From Carettochelys insculpta (lineage: Eukaryota > Chordata > Testudines > Carettochelyidae): a DNA stretch of 64,000 bases. Each line of letters starts with the position of its first letter. The first letter of the stretch is position 1. The notes below the pieces were generated by a model. It was not told the DNA's origin. It saw only the letters and a program-made list of their open reading frames with translations, and ran no database searches. This document shows, piece after piece, positions 54,441 through 64,000 of the stretch. Position numbers and translations under genes: made by a program. Location of the stretch: NCBI RefSeq assembly GCF_033958435.1, contig NC_134141.1, forward strand, positions 98,187,001-98,251,000. Direction: 5' to 3'.

Positions 54441-57400
54441 TTTTTTTCCCAGTTCAACACTTCACCCACCTCTCACCTCCACCCTTACTTAGGACTTGGA
54501 GCACAGCATATTTGCTCCTCAAAAACCAGGAGAGAATTTCCATATAGAGTATTCTATGTAGGTAATTTCTATGAAGGCGACAGTCAGAACTTCTAGAAAT
54601 ACATGAAGAATAAATACATCTATTGTTTCAGTTAATGGTTGGGTATCAAGGAGCATTTGAGTGTAGACATTTTGCTCTTGCACAATCCTTATGCTGGCAC
54701 TTTAGCACAAAATTGCTTCAGTACTGTAACCAACTTTTCCCTTGCCTCCAAAGAGAACAGACCTCCAAACTCAGACACAAGCCTGCCTTACTTCTATGTC
54801 ATCCCAGAATTAGAGATTTACAATAGAAACAATTCAAAAGTGAGATTACAAAAATAGTTGAAATATTTCTGTTTAATAAATTAATAAATTAATGTCCCAT
54901 ACCTTAAGACTCTTGCATTGTATTTTGTCCTCTATTTTGAATCTCACACTCCCTTTTGCATTTGATAGAGGGGATGAGTGAGACTGGAAGGACTGAGGAC
55001 ATTAGAGAGCTGTGAAAGGGAGGTTAAATGGGACAGGTTATATCCTTGCTCAAACTGACTACAGTTTCAAAGAATGAAACTCACCTATCCCGCAGTAATA
55101 CTGCATTGCAGAGTGGTTGATTTCTTCAAGCACTTAGGTGTATACAGGTAAAGTTTTCTATACAATAGGTCCGTGGTGTCCAATGCCTTCGCTGCTCACC
55201 ACATGTTGTGAATAGGGCACTGCATTGTGGCTAGTGCATGCATACCTAACTCAAAAGAAATAATTCTTAGGATTCATCACACATGCCCAAGACACTTAGT
55301 ACAGGTGCAATGTGGTGGGCAGCCTGCCAGTCTTTGGGGGCCCTCTGCAGGCACTGACTCTACCTGCACTGAAAGGGAGCACTGCAGGGCACGGCAAGGA
55401 TGGGGATTTGGTATCACACCCTCTAATGCACGGAGGCAGTGCTGCTGTCTGCGGGCTACTTGCTGGAAACAGCTAGAGCCATGCCACTCCCAGCTGCACT
55501 GGGGGTTGTGTTGGCGGTGGTGTTGTTGTTATAGGCTATGTAGAGTTCAAAGTCTTTCCATAGTTAGCCTTTCTTTGCTGCAACACGTCGTGTTGCTGTA
55601 CTTGTCTCTGTGATAAGTTATCTCACGGTTTTGCGTGAATTCAAAGGCCAGAGGGTATTTATTTTTCTAATATTATTTAACAAAGTTTTGTACAATATAA
55701 GGTGGCAAATATGGAAAGATGACAACCATAAGTGTGATGAGCTTTGAATTCCTATTTCAACATTCCTTGCTATGGGCAGTGTATTGTTACACCCAGATCA
55801 CTAAAACTACACAACATTAAGCTATACTGAATATAATTTAATATTTAATTGATGATTCAGAGAACACTTAAAGAACTTGCAAAGCCTCAGGGTCATTATT
55901 ATCAGTGCCACTGTAGATGTAGAAGTTGTAGGAGATTGGGTTGAATCTGTAATGAAGCTATGACATATCCTGGAAGGTGTCTTTTTGAATGAATTCCTGA
56001 TTTCAGCTTGTTTACTTATCTTCTGCCTCTTTTGAATAAAAGTAGAGAGCAGAATATGCAATTGCAGAGCACTTGGGCAGTGTACTAGTCCCAGTTACAA
56101 GAGCGAAGATTTGTATTGGGAAATATCAGAAAAGTCAGTTACTTGAGCTTTCTGGTTAATTGAGCGATGGATAACAGAGTTTTTGGTATATAACTTTAGT
56201 CTATGAATACTCCCACTGAAGTCAGTAGTACTCTTTGGAGAGTCAAGTGTTACTCACAATAAATAAGGAAATTAGAAGCTAAGTTTTTGGATTATATTTT
56301 CAAAATGATGTATGCGACTTAAGGCCCTAAATTCATTAACTTTCACTGTGATTTAGTCTCCTAAATGCCTAATCACGTTTTTGTGAAGAGGATTTAGGCA
56401 CACAAGTCACTTAGGTAGATTTGGCAATGTGATATTAAGTATCTAATATTTAGATCTTTTGCTTCTCCATTCTTAATGAAATCTGTGTGGTTTTTTTTCT
56501 TTTTGAGAGAGAGAGTTATATGCAGTACAATTAAAGTATTTTAAAGAATCACATAGTCCTTCCCACCTTCTAGAAAAGGCAAACTCCTGAGTTAGGAGCA
56601 AATAATATCTATCACCTGAGCCCCTAGGTTGGTTAGTCAGTACCTAGGGTTTTTTTTCTTTTTAAATTGTCCAATCAGTAGTTAAATATATGTAAACAAT
56701 TATAATGCTTATGTTGCCTTTGCAGCTAATTGTGATATTAAATTCTCCCTGTGAATGGAATTTTAATGTCGTTGGTGGCATTTTGTCAGCAGTTTTCCTG
56801 CTGTTTAAAAGATCAGTGTCTAATGGGATTAAGCTAGATAATCAAATCACAAACTGGGATCTGGGTACAACGTTTGGCTGCCTGGTGAGTATTTTACTGA
56901 ATATGAAAGAAAGATGTTTAGGCTTTGGAAGAATGAAAAAATTGGACTGTTCTTTTAACACCCTGCTGCTAACACAGGATTCTTCGCATCATAGGTGACT
57001 GATGGTAGCACCCTTCATCCCCTTGCCACACAGACACCAGTCAGCGATACTTGGCATTGGACTCAGAATCTTGATCTGACAGACAGCTGGATCCTCAGCT
57101 ACCAGGAAAAGCAAATTCAACTGAACATCAAAACTCTGGAATGGGAAAACATTTGCAGAAATTTTATAGTACATTTAAGTGTTATTGAGAGAATGTTACC
57201 GAGGATACTATCTGTATTGCTACAGCTTTCTAAGGGTCCTTTTGCTCCATCTTCTGTTCTCTTTAGCCTTACAGCAGACGTGCAGTGTTATTGATAGTGA
57301 TTTTTAACTTTCTCAACACTGGTCAAATTCCACTGTGTGCATATTGGAGGGTGGGCTTCATTTAAAGTAACTAACACACAGCTAGGGGGTGTTTTGATAC

Positions 57401-57788
57401 TATGCTGTCATTTGCCTGTCACCACATCATAAATTTTGTTATGTGCACTGAGGCACATGTGCATGTGCACCAATAGAAACACATGCTTCCTGCAAATACA
57501 AATATATATCTGTAGCGTAGTTATGGGCCAGGGCCCAGTTTAGCTAAGTTCTCTACCAAACCAGATCTGCTTTGTGTACTGTGCATATCTTGCAATATAG
57601 TGACAAAATGCAGATTTTGCTATTGGCTAACACTATCTTGTGTGCTTGGTGGGCTCCAAAGTTTGTGCTCGAGGAGTGGGAATCAATAGTATAATCTGGT
57701 TCCTGCTCCATCACTCATTCACTGTTCCATCTTTAGCTAATTGCTAACTATTCCATACTTTAGTGTCTCCATCTGAAATGGAGGCATT
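54441..57788. other. No gene seen; one repeat scrap
   Basis: Mostly AT-rich. TTTGTTATGTGCACTGAGGC at about 57,437 resembles the interior of the small hAT element at 61.2 kb. The part at 56,690-56,890 lacks any repeat signature. No exon could be framed. Confidence 0.35.
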
Positions 57789-57789
57789 A

Positions 57790-58900
57790 ATACTTGCACA
57801 TACTTTTTCCGGGGGAATTTTGCTTAACTACACAATACAGAATTTGCACAGAACTAATGTCTTGCACAGAATTTCATTTTTTTCCCATAGAATTGGTGCT
57901 GCAGAGCTGTTCGCTGCCACCAGGGGCTGCTGGATCCAACAGGGCCCCCCAGCTTCCCAGATCACACATGGAGGACACTGCTGAAGGGCTTCTGGCAGAA
58001 ACGGGGTGTCAAGTGGGCCGTGGGCACACAGTGAGTGGAGTGCCCAGCCCAGTGGGGATGGACAGTGTAACCTATGCAGAGCCCGTCACTGAAATCATCA
58101 CAGAAAACTCCAAAAACGCTGGATATGAACAGCATCAAGCTGTTTCTCACTCCATATCACTGGTCTTTGGGGGATGACGGAGCGGGGATCTGGAGCCTGG
58201 CTCACTCACAGGAGACAGGAAACTGACGAGTGCTGGTGCTGGTCAGTTTCCTGGCTCCTGCCAGCAGAGGGGAGCCAGGAGCCAGAAGCCAGGCTGCCAC
58301 CTGGTTCCCAACTCCCTGCCACTCCTGGTTTCCCTGCTTCTGTCAGGGATGGCAATCTGACTCTCAGCTGCCACCCTGATGGGAGCCACTTTAACATGAG
58401 ATACAGGCAACTTGAAAAGCACATATCTTGAAGTTGCACGCTACCTCCTTCAGAAGGCTGCAACAGTAATCTCCCTCCAGTTTCCTCCTTGCTGTGTCTG
58501 CTATTTGGGAACATCTAGATGGTAATCTTACTGGGACAGGGTGAAAAAATGAGAATCATCTAAAACAGTGGAGGGGCAGAGTTTTCCCTCCAAAATGTTC
58601 CCAGTTGGCACATGTAACACACCCAGACTGAGGTTCCAAGAAGAAGCACCACAAAGAAATAGGAGCAGGATTGTCATAGGGGTTCCTTTATTTTTACTCC
58701 TTGGGGAATTTTTTTTATTGTTTGTATTGCTGCAGTCAGACTTGCTAACAGATATTATGAAATAAATTTCCAAAATATTTGAAAGTGTCATGATTATATT
58801 GTGTTATTTTCACAAATAAAAATGTAGAGTTTTGCATAATTCTAACATATTGTGAGCAGAATTTTTAATTTTTTTGGTGCAGAATTTCTGAATGAGTAAT
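57790..58900. repeat. Repeat-like unit with GCAGAATTT motifs
   Basis: The left part has CCGGGGGAATTTTGC, CAGAATTTGCACAG and CACAGAATTTC. The right part has GAGCAGAATTTTTAATTT and GTGCAGAATTTCTGAATG. The mirrored motifs suggest the two ends of one old interspersed element with a GC-richer centre. Superfamily and exact limits are unknown to me. Confidence 0.35.
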
Positions 58901-59233
58901 ATGTAGTGGCCATCATTGTGGCTGACGCAGTATGTTTGTAACTGAAAGCATAAATTTGTGTAGATGACTTGAACTAAGCAACTAGGCATCGCAGCTGAGA
59001 CCTCTGAAATTGATATCCTGTATGGCTTGGACACAGAGAAGTACATGTAGTACAATGGACACAGGTTACACACAGGCCCACAGCCACTGAAAGGGTTAAT
59101 TAAAGCCGTTCTGAAACCCTTGCATAAGAAAAATGTTCTGAAGATGTACGCCTTTAAAAAGTCAGTTGTTCACCTGCTGTCAGCTAAGGTTCTGCATTTT
59201 CTTACATTTAGAACAGGCAATAACTCTGGTCCC
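58901..59233. other. No gene or recognised repeat seen
   Basis: Short unassigned spacer. Confidence 0.4.
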
Positions 59234-59236
59234 TCA

Positions 59237-59880
59237 GGCTATGTCTGCTCAGCTATTTTGAAATAGCACATGTACACATAAGACAGCCTATTTCGAAACA
59301 GAACCATTGGATGCATTATGGCTTATTTCACAATAGGATCTATTCCCTGGCTGTGTCTACACATGCCCCTCCTTTTCAGAAAGGGAATGTTAATGAGGCA
59401 TTTGGAACACGTTAATGAGGCACTGACGTGCATATTCAGCACCTCATTAATATAAAGACATGCTTCAAAAGTACTGCTCCCAAAATGCAGACTGTCTGTA
59501 TAGACTTGAGCACTTCGCAATAAACCCCACACTTAAAACGAATTGGGAATAAGGGAATTTCGAAGCCTGGGGTTTATTCCAAAGCTATTATTATGCTAAT
59601 GAGGCACTGAATATTCATGTCAGCACCTTATTTATCTTTAGTGAAGTGCCTCATTAACATGACCCTTCCAAAAGGGAAGAGTATGTGTACACACAGCCCC
59701 TGTCTACACAGCCTCTATTTTGAAATAGCTGTGTTGAAATAGGTGCTATTCCTCAAGGAATGAGGTTTACCTATTTCAAAATAAGCTAACTGCTATTTCA
59801 AAATTATTTCAAATTAGTGGTTAAATTATGTAGAAGCTAGCAAAGCTATTTTGAAATGACTTTGCCTTGAAGACATACCT
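59237..59880. mobile_element. GTCTACAC-type DNA element, outer of a nested pair
   Basis: It starts GGCTATGTCTGCTCAGC and ends TTGAAGACATACCT, with TCA on both sides (59,234-59,236 and 59,881-59,883). The interior has TATTTTGAAATAGC, TATTTCGAAACAG and TATTTTGAAATGAC motifs, a TTTCGAAA-like flavour close to families A and C. It is split by the element at 59,349. Confidence 0.78.
59349..59698. mobile_element. DNA element nested in the 59.2-59.9 kb element (350 bp)
   Basis: The ends GGCTGTGTCTACACATGCCC and GTATGTGTACACACAGCC pair, with CCT on both sides (59,346-59,348 and 59,699-59,701). CCTTTTCAGAAAGGG and CCTTCCAAAAGGG, plus ATGAGGCACTGA boxes, link it to the D and E type elements. Confidence 0.8.
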
Positions 59881-59883
59881 TCA

Positions 59884-61173
59884 GATGTGACTTGTTGGAG
59901 AAAAGTGTAAATGATCAATACAAAATGTAAGACTTTTATGAGACTGTTATATTGCTGGCTCACTCCCACTGGTGCAGCTTCATTGATTTCAAAGGACAGC
60001 TCCTCCATTCATAATTAATCATTCTTAGACCCAACTAACGTATCACAGTGGTACACCCGTATAGCTCAATGGAGCTGCTCCTGACTTACATCAATGAAAA
60101 TGAGTAGAGAATCAGCCCTTCTATGTTCTCTTCAGACAGACAACATTTTCTTTATATCCTTACTTGGCTGTATTGATCCAGTGAAAAATACATTTGCCGT
60201 AAAATTGGGAAAGCTGATGTTCCTTTTTCATTAAACAAAATGTATGCTTAATATATTTCCCATACATTTATGAGCTTTACGTTAATATTTTTCGGAGTGA
60301 AAAGCTGCCTAATTGCTTGTCCTCATTCTTCAGTGAGAGTATTAGTATAGTCTCTAATTAGTGTCTGTATGGAGCAGATGTTTATACACACATCTTTTAT
60401 TAATAAGCTGCTTGGTAATTAATTTGTACTCATGCAGTACATTGCACTTCTCACATTCTGTTTTAATGTTGCTGTCCATGGAATTGCGTCTGAGCAAAAG
60501 GCAATTGTTTCACAGTAACAAAATATTCTTTAACAAAAATATTATTTGACAATAACTTCTTCCTCCCCTGCTAGTTTTCCCATTGAAAGTCTGCTTTTAA
60601 AGAAAACTTCAGCTAATTTGGAAACACCCACTGGTTTGCTTTGCTCCTTTCATATTCATTGGATCTTCAAGTACATTACACAATAAGCAGTTGTTGCTTG
60701 GCAGGGCTGCCCTAGGTCAGACGTGGGGGTGGGGTATAACTGTCAATTTGCTCTGGGACCCCAAACTTGTGGAATTATATAGCAGGGAGGTAGCCAGGCC
60801 AAAACTGAGTAAGTGGTGGTGTAACCTGGCACACTGTAACCTGCTCACATTTTTGCCTGCTTGCTTCGGCATTATGGTGGGGGCAAGGAAGGATCATATA
60901 GCAATTGTGAATGAGTGATGTTGCAGCTTGGTGCAATCATTACAACTAAAGTGGCTCCAGCGTAAAGCATGCTGCATCCTGTAGACCAGTTGCTGAAACC
61001 ACAGTTGCTCCTCTTAGACCAGGGACTGGTCAGGCAGTGGTATGAAGGTCAGGAAGTGGAATGGACCAATCATCCACAGGTAAGACTCACCAACAGTGAG
61101 CAGGAGGGGGTGTAATGTGGGAGGCAGGGGCTGTTAGGAAGGAATGGTATGGATGATTCCTCAAGGGCTAAGG
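59884..61173. other. No gene seen; possible conserved non-coding part
   Basis: The part at about 60,040-60,120 has repeat-like wording (GGAGCTGCTCCTGACTTACA). The part at about 60,130-60,560 is AT-rich, with TAATTA-type sites and no repeat signature. The part at about 60,700-61,170 is GC-richer and unassigned. Confidence 0.35.
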
Positions 61174-61181
61174 CTCCTGGG

Positions 61182-61357
61182 CAGTGTTCCCTGTAAGCTG
61201 AGCACTTTGGTGGCCACACAGCTGACTAGTAGAGCACCCACAACCAGCCACAGTAGGAAGGATGTGTTTCTGTTGGTGGTGCACATCCACACATACCTTG
61301 GTGTACATAACAAAATGTATTCTGCCCAGCAATGAAAAAAAATTGGTAGGAACACTG
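61182..61357. mobile_element. Small hAT-like element (176 bp)
   Basis: The ends CAGTGTTCC and GGAACACTG are exact inverted repeats. Flanking octamers CTCCTGGG (61,174-61,181) and ATCTTGGG (61,358-61,365) agree at six of eight positions. The interior contains GTACATAACAAAATGTATTC, a phrase also seen, inverted, near 57.4 kb. Confidence 0.6.
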
Positions 61358-61365
61358 ATCTTGGG

Positions 61366-61928
61366 AAGGAGTAGATGTAGGGCTCATGGTCCAGAGGATG
61401 TCAGGCTTTTTTGGGGTGGGTATTTAAATTTGCCTTGGGCCCCATAAAACCTGAGGCCAATAAGAAAATCATTATTAATCTAGAAATAACTCTTTTATAT
61501 CATTTGACACTTGAACATATTGAAATCATTAGTAATGAACAAAACCATATTTTTTGGTTTGCAAAATAAGGAGCCCCTTTGATCTGGGCTGTGTTTTTGC
61601 TAAAACAAAGGAGGAGTTTACATTTTGCAGAAAATATCATCTTACCTGCTATGCAAACAGCTTCTGAAGATGGAATGATGGAGATCAAATTAATATCAGG
61701 AATGGAACCTCAAATATTGCAGTGTTAAGGGTACATCAGGTTGTAATTTAGATTCAGATAGTGAGATTTTATTTAAAATGAATGGCAGGAGGAGGTTGAA
61801 TAGGAAAAATAAGCTCCAGGTTTTTTATTATTTGAAATCAGTTGTTCATATATAGATAGTAGAAATCAGGATAGCTTTATGGACTGCAACAGAATAACAT
61901 CAATTTACATCAACTGAGGATCTGACTC
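61366..61928. other. No gene or recognised repeat seen
   Basis: Unassigned sequence. Confidence 0.4.
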
Positions 61929-61931
61929 ATT

Positions 61932-62367
61932 GGCCCTGTCTACACGAGCCCCAAACTTCGAAATGGCCACACAAATGGCTGTTTTGAAGTTTACTATTGA
62001 AGTGCTGAAATGCATATTCAGCGCTTCATTAGCATGCGGGCGGCCGCAGTGCTTCGAAATTGACGCACCTTGCCACCTCACGGCTTGTCCCGACAGGGCT
62101 CCTTTTCAAAAGGACCCCAGCTTCTTCGAAGTCCTCTTATTCCCATCTGCTCACGGGAATAAGGGGACTTCGAAGTAGGCGGGGTCCTTTCAAAAAGGAG
62201 CCCTGTTGGGACGAGCCGCGCGGCAGCGAGCCGTGTCAATTTCAAAGCGCCGCGGCCACCCGCATGCTAATGAAGCGCTGAATATGCATTTCAGCGCTTC
62301 ATTAGTAAACTTTGAAATGGCCATTTGTGTGGCCATTTCGAAGTTTGGGGCTAGTGTAGATGTAGCC
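61932..62367. mobile_element. Family E fold-back DNA element, copy E1 (436 bp)
   Basis: The ends GGCCCTGTCTACACGAGCCC and GGCTAGTGTAGATGTAGCC open into arms of about 190 bp that pair almost completely. Shared boxes include AACTTCGAAATGGCCA, GCATATTCAGCGCTTCATTA and GCGGGCGGCCGC. The centre is near 62,150. Flanks ATT and ACT differ by one transition. Chance frames on both strands reflect the palindrome. Confidence 0.83.
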
Positions 62368-62370
62368 ACT

Positions 62371-62619
62371 GGTTCCAAGTTTAAACATTCTGCTGTGGTT
62401 CTGTAAACTTAAATACAGTAGTGTAGTACTAGTTCTTGAAAACAAGAATGTGAAATGGAGCAGCCTATTTGTAATGAAGGAAATAAATAATGAAGAGTAC
62501 ATTTTATTGTTAGCAAAGCAATGGAATGCCTAATAAGTGTTGTGTAAGTTGCAACTGGAAAAGTGCTGTGATGCTCAGCAAAAATATATTGTACTGAAAT
62601 ACTACCTGGTATCTATCAC
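62371..62619. other. Short spacer between two family E copies
   Basis: Unassigned AT-rich 250 bp separating two sister elements. Confidence 0.5.
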
Positions 62620-62622
62620 ATA

Positions 62623-63058
62623 GGCTACATCTACACTAGCCCCAAACTTCGAAATGGCCACGCAAATGGCTATTTTGAAGTTTACTAATGAAGCGCTGAA
62701 ATGCATATTCAGCGTTTCATTAGCATGCGGGCGGCCGCGGCACTTCGAAATTGACGTGCCTCACTGCCGCGCGGCTCCTTCCGACGGGGCCCCTTTTTGA
62801 AAGGACCCCGCCTACTTTGAAGTCGCCTTATTCCTATGAGCTGATGGGAATAAGGGTACTTCAAAGTAGGCGGGGTCCTTTCGAAAAAGAGCCCTGTCGG
62901 GAGGAGCTGCGCAGCAGCGAGGTGCTTCAATTTCGAAGTGCCGCGGCCGCCCGCATGCTCATGAAGCGCTGAATATGCATTTCAGCGCTTCATTAGTAAA
63001 CTTCAAAATGGTCATTTGCGTGGCCATTTCGAAGTTTGGGGCTAGTGTAGACACGGCC
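62623..63058. mobile_element. Family E fold-back DNA element, copy E2 (436 bp)
   Basis: The ends GGCTACATCTACACTAGCCC and GGCTAGTGTAGACACGGCC are flanked by a perfect ATA duplication (62,620-62,622 and 63,059-63,061). It has exactly the same length and arm structure as E1 and very similar sequence, including TAGGCGGGGTCCTTTC near the centre. Confidence 0.86.
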
Positions 63059-63061
63059 ATA

Positions 63062-64000
63062 GACTCTTTGTTCTGTACATGCAGTAAATCAAGAATAGGT
63101 ATGCATGAAACAAAAAGAAATAGAGACACACCAGAGATCCCAGTGATGTGATAAGTTCTCCTCATGCGAACAAGGCAAGAGAGGAAAAACTGTCAAAAGC
63201 AGCCACAGACAACTTTCAGATCTATCTTACTATATTCAGACTCTCTTGATTCTCCTCAACATTGTCCTAGTCACTTTGCCTCACCTGTCACCTAAGCAGT
63301 AGCCTCACAGTTTACATGCTCACTGATTCATACCCTATTGATAGTAGACCTGGTTAATTTCTAGAAATGTTGGATGAAGCATGGCTCATTTGCTCTAGAC
63401 ATCAGGTGTTCAGATTCAGGATTTTATTATTTGGATCCCATCTTGAGTTAAAAATAGATACCAAGCACTTTATGTATTTGCTTTAAGTTCTGTAAACAAA
63501 TAAATGTGAAAGAGAGCTTTTCTTTACATCTGCCAACTGGCTGAATCCCTTGAGGAGTAATGGTCTCCAGGGGCTTTAATGAAATGACAAACTGCTCAGC
63601 CTTAAGCTTGTAAAAGCCATGTTGTGAGCACCAGTACTAGCTACATTGTTAGGAGCAATGGATTTGATAACATTTTTGCCATCTGTGCATGGAATCACAG
63701 TAATTCACTGAAACAATGCAAGCTGTTTGTAACGCTCTGCAAGCAGGTCATTAATCTGTCTTTTTTCTTTAATAACTTTGAATGTAACATTCTGCTTTCT
63801 CACAGAGCTGATATTTTCTTTGAATGCTTTCCTTTTTTTTTAAGGGGTGGTGATACTCAACTCTTCCAAGATCTCCTTTCTATCCCATTTTCCATCTTGG
63901 GACTTCTCTCCCATCTAGCTGGAACTTCTAAGCTAGTAGTATGAGAAGGGGAAGGTTATGATGAAAGACGTCCATGAGCCCCTACAAGTTAGAACCCGAG
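63062..64000. other. No gene or recognised repeat seen
   Basis: AT-rich right edge of the window. The 106-codon frame at 63,624-63,944 has no recognisable domain or splice context. Confidence 0.4.

Noticed and set aside
63624..63944. 106-codon frame as a host gene
   Set aside because: No domain, no flanking splice signals in a convincing frame and no codon bias that I can judge; likely chance.
1..64000. CRISPR array, operon, phage or other prokaryotic system
   Set aside because: Base composition, CR1/SINE content, spliced transposase remnants and microsatellites show vertebrate nuclear DNA. The regular short palindromes belong to transposon ends, not to spacer arrays.

Overview
This window looks like non-coding, repeat-packed nuclear DNA from a sauropsid vertebrate, most probably a turtle. 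The evidence is CR1 LINE 3' ends with ATTCTATGAT-type tails, tRNA-derived SINEs that end in a CR1-like tail, MIR-like SINE pieces, Penelope-like retroelement tails, and very many short DNA transposons whose ends read GGCTACGTCTACAC or close variants. I found no exon I can assign to a host gene. Every coding-like stretch I recognise belongs to a transposon and is broken. The window could be an intron or an intergenic stretch; the sequence does not say which.

Layout. 0-8 kb: CR1 tails, two fold-back DNA elements, three hAT-type or pogo-type short elements (one inserted inside a CR1 tail) and a MIR-like SINE. 8-10.6 kb: one TTCGA-rich 711-bp element (family A) and two GTCGACA-rich elements (family B). 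12-19.4 kb: two long PIF/Harbinger-type elements. The first (11,978-15,404) holds a DDE transposase pseudogene on the minus strand and the tail of a Myb/SANT-type partner gene on the plus strand. The second (17,310-19,363) holds a Myb/SANT-type pseudogene and no transposase. 22.8-32 kb: a hAT element, family A copies (one inserted into another), a CR1, a Penelope-like element split by a DNA element, and a Penelope-type hairpin inserted in a family C element. 34-44 kb: Penelope-like endonuclease remnant, family B and C elements, SINEs. 46.7-49.1 kb: a third Harbinger-type element with a decayed transposase, itself hit by a Penelope-type insertion. 49.8-64 kb: another Penelope-type hairpin, another family A copy, a nested pair at 59 kb, a small hAT and two 436-bp fold-back elements (family E).

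Unifying theme. At least five short-element families (called A-E here for convenience) share nearly the same outer terminal motif and make 3-bp target duplications. Each has its own short inner palindrome: TTCGA/ATCGAT (A), GTCGAC (B), CTTTCGAAAG (C), CTTCCGGAAG (D), long arms with AACTTCGAAAT (E). Three longer elements with the same ends carry the remains of the two-gene Harbinger system, a DDE nuclease and a Myb/SANT DNA-binding protein. They are the natural candidates for mobilising the short copies. Insertions within insertions, several with target duplications intact, give a relative time order.

All boundaries, identities and duplications were read by eye without alignment software. Family names from databases are given only where the structure supports them.
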